From: an uncultured Porphyromonadaceae bacterium
Lineage (GTDB): Bacteria > Bacteroidota > Bacteroidia > Bacteroidales > Muribaculaceae
Reading direction: 5' to 3'
NCBI GenBank assembly: GCA_947166165.1
Contig: CAMVDK010000172.1
Span: 1-6,864, forward strand
Length of the DNA stretch: 6,864 nt
The position numbers were made by a program, and so were the translations under genes. Of the stretch, positions 1 through 5,462 are shown piece by piece (position 1 is the first letter of the stretch; each line of letters begins with the position of its first letter). Under the pieces are notes generated by a model. That model was not told the DNA's origin, made no database searches, and saw only the letters and a list, made by a program, of their open reading frames with translations.

Positions 1-475
1 CCGGCGAGTCGTACTCGTCGAAAATCAGCACCACGCCGCGGCCCGTCTGGCGGTGAGCGGCAAGAACCAGATTTTGCAGCCGCGTTCCCAACCCTTTGGG
101 ATTGTCCTTGATATGATACTCTTCTTCATAGTATTTCAACAGGAACTCAACGTTTGTTCTTACTCCTGCAGCATCATCGCTCTTGGCGCGCGACATGTCG
201 AAGTGCAGCACGGCGTGCGGAGCCCACTCGGTCTCGAGGCTGTCGATGGCCAGCCCGGCGAACAACTCGCGGTGCCCCAAAAAATAGTGCTTGAGCGTGG
301 AGCACAGCAGCGTCTTGCCAAAGCGGCGCGGGCGGCTCAGGAAGATGGAGTCGCCGAAACGGTTGGCCAGCTCCCACACATAGCGCGTCTTGTCAACATA
401 CACAAACCCGCCCTCGCGAATCTGCTTGAAGTCCTGCTTGCCCACAGGATAGCGGCGGAATCCTTGATTAATCAT
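1..475 (-). CDS. AAA-ATPase-like protein with expected C-terminal PD-(D/E)XK nuclease (partial, N-terminal part)
   Basis: The window edge cuts this gene, so only the first 158 codons are visible. The N-terminus (MINQGFRRYPVGKQDF) followed by VYVDKT at residues 26-30 is the usual opening of the large Bacteroidetes AAA-ATPase-like family. A Walker A-like motif RPRRFGKT lies at residues 48-55 and a Walker B-like GVVLIFDEYD at 147-156. Family members are usually around 500 residues and end in a PD-(D/E)XK nuclease-like domain, which would lie outside the window. They occur in many diverged copies per genome and their role is not established; mobile or defence-related functions have been suggested. 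The start at 475 fits the family N-terminus and lies 27 bases downstream of a good Bacteroidetes promoter. It appears to be a single-gene transcript, separated from the next gene by a structured non-coding stretch. Confidence 0.9.
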   Translation of the reverse strand, partial: MINQGFRRYPVGKQDFKQIREGGFVYVDKTRYVWELANRFGDSIFLSRPRRFGKTLLCSTLKHYFLGHRELFAGLAIDSLETEWAPHAVLHFDMSRAKSDDAAGVRTNVEFLLKYYEEEYHIKDNPKGLGTRLQNLVLAAHRQTGRGVVLIFDEYDSP

Positions 476-501
476 AACCTGCTCTCGTTTACATCAATCT
501 G

Positions 502-531
502 CAAAGATACAGATAATTTGATAATTGACAA
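502..531 (-). promoter_or_regulatory. Bacteroidetes-type promoter of the AAA-ATPase-like gene
   Basis: On the minus strand, TATCTTTG (502-509) matches the TAnnTTTG -7 element. It is preceded by TTG (529-531) with exactly 19 bases between them, the expected spacing for the primary Bacteroidetes sigma factor. The surrounding DNA is strongly AT-rich compared with the flanking genes. The start codon at 475 lies 26 bases beyond the -7 element, which leaves a short leader. Confidence 0.75.
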
Positions 532-563
532 TAGATAATGGATGATTTTTTCTGGGGCAGCAG

Positions 564-583
564 GACGTGCGAGGCGCACGGTC
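564..583. repeat. Short bulged hairpin in the intergenic region
   Basis: GAC-GTGCG (564-571) and CGCAC-G-GTC (575-583) are complementary apart from one bulged G, with the three-base loop AGG. The element is GC-rich inside an AT-rich stretch. It lies between the AAA-ATPase-like gene promoter and the 32-base palindrome. No T-tract follows on either strand, so an ordinary intrinsic terminator is unlikely. A dispersed extragenic palindrome is possible but cannot be judged from one copy. Confidence 0.5.
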
Positions 584-598
584 GCTATCACCCATTAC

Positions 599-630
599 CT
601 TTACCCAACTTTCGTGAAAGTTGGGTAAAG
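599..630. repeat. Perfect 15-bp inverted repeat with 2-nt centre
   Basis: CTTTACCCAACTTTC (599-613), then GT, then GAAAGTTGGGTAAAG (616-630) form a perfect palindrome of 32 bases. As RNA it would be a very stable hairpin on either strand. It sits about 305 bases past the stop of the minus-strand operon that ends at 937 and upstream of the AAA-ATPase-like gene. It could act as a late terminator for the former or insulate the latter, but no clear U-tract follows on the minus strand. It could also be one copy of a dispersed palindromic repeat or a recombination site. Confidence 0.8.
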
Positions 631-663
631 TTTCGCAAGTAGATGACTTACTCATTGTGGCGG

Positions 664-711
664 GTGGAGGGGAGGTTCGCTGATTATTCTTCCAAACTCT
701 ACACCCTCCAC
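664..711. repeat. 8-bp inverted repeat next to the MITE-like element
   Basis: GTGGAGGG (664-671) and CCCTCCAC (704-711) are exact inverted copies with 32 bases between them. The second arm is followed by TTTTA and then directly by the left end of the MITE-like element. It may be a weak plus-strand terminator, or part of an older and larger mobile remnant whose inner end is the next element. With arms of 8 bases and a long loop, chance is not excluded. Confidence 0.35.
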
Positions 712-716
712 TTTTA

Positions 717-892
717 GGTGGGTTCTATAAATTGCTTGAGCCGAATTGGGCTTGATTGCTGAGCAGGTTTTGGCTCAAGCTGCGCGAAGCAGTAGCGGGC
801 TACGGTTCAAGCAGTTGAGACAAAAGATGCCAGCAAGCAACCCAAGGCGGCCAAAACCCTACATTACTTTTTTGCAATTTATTGAACCCACC
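717..892. mobile_element. MITE-like element, 176 bp, with terminal inverted repeats and TTA flanks
   Basis: The left end GGTGGGTTCTATAAATTGC (717-735) and the right end 874-892 are inverted copies of 19 bases with one mismatch, at position 726. Both ends are flanked by TTA in direct orientation (714-716 and 893-895), consistent with a 3-base target duplication. The interior has no convincing reading frame; the long plus-strand frame across it runs on into antisense of the next gene. It holds several short hairpins. Size, terminal repeats and lack of coding capacity fit a non-autonomous transposable element. The parent transposase is not in this window and I cannot name the family. A solitary regulatory RNA with a long-range stem is an alternative. 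Confidence 0.6.
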
Positions 893-936
893 TTAATAAT
901 TCTATGCTCAATATTCCATGCTGAATTCACAATCGG

Positions 937-1554
937 CTACGGGGTGCTGAGCAGGGGGAGCAGTTCGGCTTCGAAGATGGAGCGCTCCACGATGCGGTAG
1001 TGCGGGTGGTAGGCCTGGCGGTAGTCGGGCGAGTGACTGATGGCGTAGCGGCCTTGCTGAAGCACGCCGTCGATGAACTGGCGGTCGCTGTCGAAGTACG
1101 GCAAGTGCTCAACCATTGGCAGCATGTCGGCCAGCAGCCGCGCCCACTCGGCCTTCCACTCGTCGACGGTGGGCCGCTGTGCCTTGCCGGCGCTGCGCAC
1201 GAAAGCGTCGAGCAGCCGCTCGGCATCGACCAAGCCATCGCTCACCACGCGCAGGCTCACGCGCACGTGCCTCCCCTGCGGCCCGCATGGCTCGTAGAGC
1301 CAGAGCTGCAACTCGGCAGGATGGATGATGGCCAGTTCCTGCATGAGATAGGCACGCGCCGAGGCCGTGTCGGCCACCAGATGCTCGGCTCCCATGTAGT
1401 CTTGAAAACACGTCTTGTAAATGTCGAGGAGGCGCATGGCTGGATAGGTTTTCAGCTGACTGTCGACGAAGCGAGCCGTAGAGAGCAACGGCTCTGCAGC
1501 CAGGGCCACCGCCCAAAGCAGCACGAGGAGCGATGAAATGAGTATCCGTTTCAT
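937..1554 (-). CDS. Secreted protein of unknown function, 205 aa
   Basis: The N-terminus MKRILISSLLVLLWAVALAAEP is a typical signal peptide: charged start, hydrophobic core, and a likely cleavage after Ala19 or Ala20. There is no lipobox cysteine, so the mature protein of about 185 residues is probably periplasmic or exported. I do not recognise the family by name. Visible landmarks are CFQDYMGAEHLVAD near residues 49-62 and a C-terminal stretch rich in His, Tyr and Arg (SHSPDYRQAYHPHYR). Its start overlaps the stop of the GNAT gene by four bases (ATGA), so translation is probably coupled, and it is the last gene of the uracil-DNA glycosylase/GNAT group. No terminator with a U-tract is visible directly downstream. 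Confidence 0.88.
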   Translation of the reverse strand: MKRILISSLLVLLWAVALAAEPLLSTARFVDSQLKTYPAMRLLDIYKTCFQDYMGAEHLVADTASARAYLMQELAIIHPAELQLWLYEPCGPQGRHVRVSLRVVSDGLVDAERLLDAFVRSAGKAQRPTVDEWKAEWARLLADMLPMVEHLPYFDSDRQFIDGVLQQGRYAISHSPDYRQAYHPHYRIVERSIFEAELLPLLSTP

Positions 1555-2105
1555 TGCTCTGACGTTTCAAGTTCAGTGGGCCACCAGTGCCGCTTGAGCT
1601 CGCCGACCACGGTGTCCCAGTCGTGCATGGTGAAGCGGCCCAGCCCCTTGACCATGATGGTCATGGCCACATCGCCATAGGTGCGGCTCAGGTGCGTGTC
1701 TCGGAAGCCGTTGCGCTGGTAGAAGTCGTGGCGCCGTTGCCGCTGCTCGGGATTGGAGCAGCCGGCCTGACCGGGGTCCTCCATGTCGAGGATGACGGAA
1801 CTGTGGCGGTAGGTGTCGATGACCAGTTTGAGGATTTGCTGTCCCAGCCCTTGGCCGCGCAACTCGGGCAGCACGGCGAAATACCAGAACCAGTTGAACA
1901 CGGGCCTTGGATACACAATGGTGAATCCGACCAGCACCTCGCCCTGGTCGCGGTAATAGGCCGTGAAGTCGAGCGGCATTTCAGCCACGAGGCGCATGAG
2001 GTCGGCCCAGGGGATTTGCTCCTCGGCGGGGAAAGCCGACTCATAGAGCCGCCGCAAATGGGTGTCGGAGCGATGCGCTGCCGTTATTTTCCGGGTAGTG
2101 AGCAT
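1551..2105 (-). CDS. GNAT family N-acetyltransferase, 184 aa
   Basis: This is a single GNAT domain that would transfer an acetyl group from acetyl-CoA to an amine; the substrate cannot be read from the sequence. The acetyl-CoA loop is seen in ELRGQGLGQQIL (residues 81-92, RGQGLG at 83-88), just after the strand NWFWYFAVLP. The typical late motif FYQRNGF is at 128-134. Residues 19-31 (RLYESAFPAEEQI) resemble the opening of Bacteroidales GNAT proteins and favour the ATG at 2105, 20 bases past the ung stop. An in-frame GTG at 2129 would instead give a 4-base GTGA overlap with ung and add eight residues (VTQHIHHH). The stop overlaps the start of the following secreted-protein gene. Confidence 0.9.
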   Translation of the reverse strand: MLTTRKITAAHRSDTHLRRLYESAFPAEEQIPWADLMRLVAEMPLDFTAYYRDQGEVLVGFTIVYPRPVFNWFWYFAVLPELRGQGLGQQILKLVIDTYRHSSVILDMEDPGQAGCSNPEQRQRRHDFYQRNGFRDTHLSRTYGDVAMTIMVKGLGRFTMHDWDTVVGELKRHWWPTELETSEQ

Positions 2106-2125
2106 GTGGTGATGGATATGCTGCG

Positions 2126-2788
2126 TCACCACACGATGGGTGGCTGGCCGTGCTGGCGCAGATAGGCGTTGGCTTGCGAGAAGTGGTGGTTGCCGAAAAA
2201 TCCCCGGTGGGCCGACAACGGCGACGGATGGGGCGAGGTGAGCACCAGGTGGCGGGTGCGGTCGATGAACGCTCCTTTGCGGATGGCATAGCTGCCCCAG
2301 AGGATGAACACGAGGTGCTCGCGCCGCTCGGCCAGTGCGCGCACCGCGGCATCGGTGAACTGCTCCCAGCCATGGCCTTGGTGCGAGCCGGGCTGGTGGG
2401 CGGCCACGGTGAGCGTGGCGTTGAGCAGCAGCACGCCCTGACGCGCCCAGCGGCTCAGGTCGCCACTGGCGGGGATGGGTGCGCCGGTGTCGTCGTGCAC
2501 CTCCTTGAAGATGTTCATCAGCGACGGCGGGAAGGGAACGCCATCGTTCACGCTGAAGCACAGCCCGTTGGCCTGTCCAAGACCATGATAGGGGTCCTGC
2601 CCCAGGATGACCACCTTCACGGCATCGAAGGGCGTGGTATCGAAGGCAGCGAAAATCTGTGGCCCGGGCGGAAACACCTGGCGCGCGTGGTACTCCGAGC
2701 GCACAAACTGCGTGAGCGCGACAAAATAGTCGGCATCCCACTCGCGGGCCAGCGCCGCCTTCCAACTCGGTTCAATCTTGACGTCCAT
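2126..2788 (-). CDS. ung: Uracil-DNA glycosylase (family 1), 220 aa
   Basis: The enzyme removes uracil from DNA as the first step of base excision repair. Family 1 signatures are complete: GQDPYH at residues 63-68 with catalytic Asp65, GLCFSV at 75-80 (uracil-stacking Phe), LLLNATLTV at 120-128 with Asn123, and HPSPLSAHRGFFG at 187-199 with catalytic His187 and the intercalating Leu191. Spacing and numbering are nearly those of the E. coli enzyme, and the length is normal. The ATG at 2788 (MDVKIEPSW) fits the usual Bacteroidales N-terminus; the frame stays open upstream to 2875, but that stretch would translate the repeat element. The GNAT and secreted-protein genes follow closely. No good Bacteroidetes promoter is visible immediately upstream, so transcription may come from the PIG-L side or from within the repeat element. 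Confidence 0.97.
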   Translation of the reverse strand: MDVKIEPSWKAALAREWDADYFVALTQFVRSEYHARQVFPPGPQIFAAFDTTPFDAVKVVILGQDPYHGLGQANGLCFSVNDGVPFPPSLMNIFKEVHDDTGAPIPASGDLSRWARQGVLLLNATLTVAAHQPGSHQGHGWEQFTDAAVRALAERREHLVFILWGSYAIRKGAFIDRTRHLVLTSPHPSPLSAHRGFFGNHHFSQANAYLRQHGQPPIVW

Positions 2789-2820
2789 AATTCGTTCAAT
2801 TCTCATCATGCTCCAGCATT

Positions 2821-2957
2821 GACAGAAAAAAGACATAAGAACAAAAGCCTTTGACTTGAGTGGACAAAAGAACAAAAGGTTTTATGAATTCTATAGAAAT
2901 AACATTGCTTATGTTCTTATTCTTATAAGCTTTTGTTCTTATGTCTTTTTTTCTATC
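2821..2957. repeat. Nested inverted-repeat element with four copies of an AAGAACA-type unit
   Basis: The outer arms 2821-2848 and 2929-2957 are inverted copies: 17 bases (2832-2848 against 2929-2945) are identical, and the remainder differs by one base and one extra T. Inside, 2864-2879 and 2907-2922 are a weaker second inverted pair of the same unit. The consensus is roughly ACAWAAGAACAWAAGS: two copies on the plus strand, then two on the minus strand. The perfect 10-base palindrome TTCTATAGAA (2889-2898) sits at the centre. The element fills most of the gap between the PIG-L stop and the ung start. It could be a mobile remnant, a protein-binding array, or a strong RNA fold uncoupling the two gene groups. 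Confidence 0.75.
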
Positions 2958-2977
2958 GGCAATTCTGTCGGTAATAC

Positions 2978-3745
2978 TCAAATCGGCAGCGCGGGCAGTG
3001 CGCCGTCGTGCTGCATGAAGGCTTCGCCACGCTGGCAGCGACCCTGGATGCCCCGGAAGAGTTCCATGGGCGTGTGCCAGCCGTCGTAGATGGGTTCGAG
3101 GTTCTGGCTCTCGTGGCACATGCAGGCGCGCCGCTTGAGGTCGCTCACCGTGGTGATATCGACGATGTGAGTGGGGGCGAACATCTGCGTCTGCTCGCCG
3201 CTCATCACCTCGAAGTAGAAGAGTTTGAACCGTCGGTCGAGTCTTCGCCAGGCATCGAGCACAAGCATGCCACACACGGCGTGGTCGCGGTGGGCGTCGA
3301 TGGGCCAGTGGGTGAGCACCGCCACAGGGTTCTCGCGCTCGATGAGCTCGCGCATTTCGGCGTAGCGCTTCAGGTTCACCTCGGTGTTGCCGTCGATTTG
3401 GTTCATGAAGATGTGCCTTGCGCCAGTGATTCGGCATGCAGCCTCGCACTCCCGCACACGGATGGCGGCGGCCTCGTCGTGGCTCTTGCCGGCGATGCCC
3501 GCCTCGCCGCGCGTCAGGTAGACGCACACCACATCGTAGCCCGCTTGCCGGAGCAGCAGCATGGTGCCGCCGCAGCCGGTCTCCGGGTCGTCGGGGTGCG
3601 CGCCAATCACCAGCACGGTGCGGCCCGAAGGCTTTTCGGCAACATTGCCGTCTGCCGATAACTCCTTCGCCACAGCTGGAAGCCCTAATAGCGTAGTGGC
3701 CGCCACCACAGTGCCCGTGGTGCGCAACATTTCGCGACGGTTCAT
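2978..3745 (-). CDS. PIG-L/LmbE family deacetylase with Tat-type signal, 255 aa
   Basis: This is a zinc-dependent N-acetylglucosaminyl deacetylase-like fold (PIG-L/LmbE). The hallmark AHPDDPE is at residues 49-55, with His50 and Asp53 as expected metal ligands and Asp52 as likely catalytic base. The second motif AHRDH is at 151-155, with His155 as third ligand. Family members deacetylate N-acetylated sugars or sugar conjugates; this one's substrate is unknown. The N-terminus MNRREMLRTTGTVVAATTLLG has a twin arginine (Arg3-Arg4) before a hydrophobic stretch, which suggests Tat export and folding before transport, fitting a metalloenzyme. The start at 3745 overlaps the stop of the 65-aa gene by four bases (ATGA). 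An open frame continues upstream to 3919 but only shadows that gene. Confidence 0.93.
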   Translation of the reverse strand: MNRREMLRTTGTVVAATTLLGLPAVAKELSADGNVAEKPSGRTVLVIGAHPDDPETGCGGTMLLLRQAGYDVVCVYLTRGEAGIAGKSHDEAAAIRVRECEAACRITGARHIFMNQIDGNTEVNLKRYAEMRELIERENPVAVLTHWPIDAHRDHAVCGMLVLDAWRRLDRRFKLFYFEVMSGEQTQMFAPTHIVDITTVSDLKRRACMCHESQNLEPIYDGWHTPMELFRGIQGRCQRGEAFMQHDGALPALPI

Positions 3746-3939
3746 GGCGTGTCTTGTTGATACTTGTCGAAATGGTATTTCGCTCTCAGCTCTGCTTTCT
3801 GCTCGGCGGTGCGGCTGTTGAAGTAGGCCTTCCAGCCTGGGCAGAAGTTGATATGCCAGCGCCATAAACGTCCGAGTAGTGAATCGGGCTTGCGGTCGTA
3901 GTGGGCGCGGAACTTGCAATTCTCGCAGTTGTGGGCCAT
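3742..3939 (-). CDS. Small conserved Cys-motif protein of unknown function, 65 aa
   Basis: The protein has CENC at residues 5-8 and a third cysteine at 33 in a striking aromatic segment, LWRWHINFCPGWKAYF (25-40). The tail is charged and probably helical. I believe similar small proteins with a WRWHINFCPGWK segment occur in other Bacteroidales, but no function is known to me. The CxxC plus later Cys and several His could bind a metal such as zinc. There is no signal peptide, so it is probably cytoplasmic. The start at 3939 places the CxxC near the N-terminus and lies 13 bases after the helix-turn-helix gene; the stop overlaps the PIG-L start. It is therefore very probably co-translated with the deacetylase. 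Confidence 0.85.
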   Translation of the reverse strand: MAHNCENCKFRAHYDRKPDSLLGRLWRWHINFCPGWKAYFNSRTAEQKAELRAKYHFDKYQQDTP

Positions 3940-3952
3940 AGCGCTAACCGAT

Positions 3953-4123
3953 TCAGGCTGGAGCCCATTTGCAGCGGATGGGCGACGTGATGGCACCCTC
4001 TTTCTTCAGTTCGGCAAACGCCTTGTCGACCTCCTTGCGGTCGGCTTCGAGCATCTTGGTCACTTCGCCGGCGCTCACCGGCTTGCCAGCTTCGCGCATG
4101 GCTTGCAATACTTTCTCTTTCAT
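3953..4123 (-). CDS. Small winged-helix-like protein, putative transcriptional regulator, 56 aa
   Basis: The sequence reads as a compact three-helix domain: KEKVLQAMREAGKPVSAGEV, then TKMLEADRKEVDKAFAELKKEG, then a short hairpin ending IRCKWAPA. The pattern (helix, helix-turn-helix around residues 17-40, wing) is that of small DNA-binding winged-helix proteins. A DNA-binding role is inferred. The ATG at 4123 lies about 28 bases after a well-formed Bacteroidetes -7 element, which supports this start over an open upstream extension. It is the first gene of the run, with the Cys-motif protein starting 13 bases after its stop. It might control its own operon; no obvious operator is seen. Confidence 0.85.
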   Translation of the reverse strand: MKEKVLQAMREAGKPVSAGEVTKMLEADRKEVDKAFAELKKEGAITSPIRCKWAPA

Positions 4124-4150
4124 GATGAATGATGGTTTAGAGTTGATGTG

Positions 4151-4181
4151 CAAAATTACATATAAAAAATGAGATTGGCAA
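4151..4181 (-). promoter_or_regulatory. Bacteroidetes-type promoter of the HTH / Cys-motif / PIG-L operon
   Basis: On the minus strand, TAATTTTG (4151-4158) matches the TAnnTTTG -7 element, preceded by TTG (4179-4181, in context TTTTGCC) with 20 bases between. The first start codon, at 4123, lies 27 bases beyond. It lies immediately past the terminator of the preceding operon, so it is likely the main promoter of the operon. Confidence 0.75.
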
Positions 4182-4195
4182 AATACATGCGCCAC

Positions 4196-4239
4196 AAAAA
4201 AAACGCAACCAGGCCCGATGCGTCGCACACAGGGCCTGG
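4196..4239 (-). terminator. Intrinsic terminator of the DUF2975 / XRE / barrel operon
   Basis: On the minus strand, CCAGGCCC (4232-4239) and GGGCCTGG (4209-4216) form a perfect 8-base GC-rich stem with a 15-base loop. TTGCG and eight T residues (4196-4203) follow. It lies about 77 bases past the stop at 4316. The five-base spacer before the T-tract makes it slightly imperfect, but orientation and position between operons fit well. Confidence 0.75.
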
Positions 4240-4315
4240 GCCTTGGTTTATTTTATCGATAACATAACTTTAACTCCATCGTCAAATGCCGGGATTCACA
4301 CGCGCTGCCGGTCTT

Positions 4316-5218
4316 TCACCACCCGCCGAGGACAAATCCCAGCGTCCAGCGGTTTTTCATCTCCGGGCCGAACCCGGCCTTGAACACCGATTGGGGAGCA
4401 AAACGGAAGTAGGCTCCTATGCCGTGCCAGGTCACCATGGCAACACAGTCGAACGACAGTTTGCGCTGATGCAAACCGTGGGTGGTGACGCTGTAGTCGT
4501 TCACGTCGTCGCGATGGCTGTTGGTGAAACTGGCGTAGCAGTGCCAATTCATGACTGCGCCAGCGGCGATGCCCCATCTTTTGCCCAGCGAATGGCGGTA
4601 CATGAGCGGGAACTGCAACGAGTAGACCGACAGCAACGCATGGTGCTTGTTGTAGTCGGTGGCACCTTTTTCCCAACCCACGACGCCATCGTCGGAGCGA
4701 TTCCAAAGGTAGGGGTTGCGCATGCTATATTGCGTCCAGTCGAATCCCACTCCGAGCGACACCCGCGAACGGCTTTGGTTGAACAGGTAGGCAAGGCCCA
4801 CAAAGTTGAGCACGCCGATTTGGCACATCGATTTGTTGACGGCGTCGCGGTTGGCCGCATCGATGCTGTGGCCACCAAATCCGAAGTACACGTCGCTCAG
4901 AAACACCTCGAAGTGGTGCTGCATACCAGCGCTGTCGCATTTACTGAACGGGTGGTGGAACTCCACTTCGCTCCCCTCGCGGCACGCGGTGAAGAGGCGT
5001 CCACGGCGTTTGGGCTTGACTCGGTATTCGTAGCGGTAGCCGGGGTCGGTGGCACTACCATCGATGTGGAGCAGCACCTCGTTGCCGTTCTGGGTGACGA
5101 CCACTTGCCGGGGCGTGTCGACCACCTTCACGGTGTCGGTGTCGGCTGCATTGCCGGCCAAGCAAGCGTCGGGCAGCGCGGTGGCGGCCAGCAGTAGCAA
5201 GGCTGAAATCTTTTTCAT
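4316..5218 (-). CDS. Probable outer-membrane beta-barrel protein, 300 aa
   Basis: The N-terminus MKKISALLLLAATALPDACLA is a signal peptide with likely cleavage after Ala21; the Cys19 context is not a good lipobox. Residues 29-70 form a short beta-rich segment (VVVTQNGNEVLLHIDG, then YRYEYRVK) seen at the front of many Bacteroidetes envelope proteins. From about residue 100 onward, alternating aromatic and polar strands with Gly-rich turns (SDVYFGFGGHSID, GVGFDWTQYS, YSLQFPLMYRHSLG, GIGAYFRFAP) suggest an 8-12 strand barrel ending in TLGFVLGGW. The barrel assignment is inferred from strand pattern; substrate and partner are unknown. It starts 12 bases after the XRE regulator stop and precedes a terminator, so it is the last gene of that operon. 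Confidence 0.88.
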   Translation of the reverse strand: MKKISALLLLAATALPDACLAGNAADTDTVKVVDTPRQVVVTQNGNEVLLHIDGSATDPGYRYEYRVKPKRRGRLFTACREGSEVEFHHPFSKCDSAGMQHHFEVFLSDVYFGFGGHSIDAANRDAVNKSMCQIGVLNFVGLAYLFNQSRSRVSLGVGFDWTQYSMRNPYLWNRSDDGVVGWEKGATDYNKHHALLSVYSLQFPLMYRHSLGKRWGIAAGAVMNWHCYASFTNSHRDDVNDYSVTTHGLHQRKLSFDCVAMVTWHGIGAYFRFAPQSVFKAGFGPEMKNRWTLGFVLGGW

Positions 5219-5230
5219 AATTCCGTTTAT

Positions 5231-5449
5231 TTATTGGTTGTTATTCTCGTTGTCGCTATATTCCAGAATGTCGCCGGGCGTGCAGTCGAGTGCACGGCAG
5301 ATGGCGTCGAGCGTGCTGAAGCGCACGGCTTTGGCTTTGCCAGTCTTCAATATCGAAAGGTTGGCCACGGTGATGCCCACGCGTTCGCTGAGCTCGTTGA
5401 GCGACATCTTGCGGCGGGCCATCATCACATCAAGGTTCACAATAATCAT
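5231..5449 (-). CDS. XRE (Cro/CI-type) helix-turn-helix regulator, YozG-like, 72 aa
   Basis: This is a single HTH domain filling the whole protein: MSLNELSERVGITVANLSILKTGKA (residues 15-39) is the helix-turn-helix, with the recognition helix around 27-36. FSTLDAICRALDCTPGDILEY (44-64) is the usual C-terminal half. This short type is normally encoded beside a DUF2975 membrane protein, exactly as here: it begins 13 bases after that gene's stop. The ATG at 5449 gives the family N-terminus MIIVNLDVMMARRK; an ATG three codons upstream is less likely. It probably regulates this operon and may bind the TCGAT dyads at the promoter (5987-6020), which is inference. Confidence 0.95.
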   Translation of the reverse strand: MIIVNLDVMMARRKMSLNELSERVGITVANLSILKTGKAKAVRFSTLDAICRALDCTPGDILEYSDNENNNQ

Positions 5450-5462
5450 AGGGCACAACGGT

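Noticed and set aside
53..538. A 161-codon plus-strand frame opposite the AAA-ATPase-like gene
   Set aside because: The minus strand carries clear Walker A-like and Walker B-like motifs and a matched promoter; the plus-strand frame has no recognisable features.
795..815. Possible tRNA because of a GGTTCAAGC T-loop-like string
   Set aside because: No matching acceptor stem, anticodon arm or D-arm can be drawn around it; the string is better explained as one arm of the element's internal inverted repeats.
717..892. Retron or diversity-generating element because of the structured non-coding DNA
   Set aside because: No reverse transcriptase or template-repeat pair is present in the window; terminal repeats with TTA flanks favour a MITE-like origin.
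746..1000. An 84-codon plus-strand frame across the MITE-like element
   Set aside because: It starts inside the element, reads through its right end and finishes antisense to the secreted-protein gene, with no domain-like sequence or start signals.
1551..2765. The open frame extending the GNAT gene upstream to 2765
   Set aside because: The extra N-terminal part is the wrong-frame translation of ung (Arg/Pro/His-rich, no domain). The real GNAT N-terminus is at 2105, or possibly 2129.
2789..2875. Upstream extension of ung to an ATG at 2875
   Set aside because: The extra residues would translate the repeat element and are not found at the start of family 1 uracil-DNA glycosylases; the ATG at 2788 gives the normal 220-residue length.
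2821..2957. CRISPR array from repeated AAGAACA units
   Set aside because: The copies are in opposite orientations, diverged and unevenly spaced, there are no unique equal-length spacers, and no cas gene is nearby.
4286..5197. A 303-codon open frame on the plus strand opposite the barrel gene
   Set aside because: It has no recognisable domain and low-complexity Val/His/Ala-rich content. It mirrors a minus-strand gene with a signal peptide, good operon spacing and a terminator. Long antisense frames are expected in GC-rich coding DNA.
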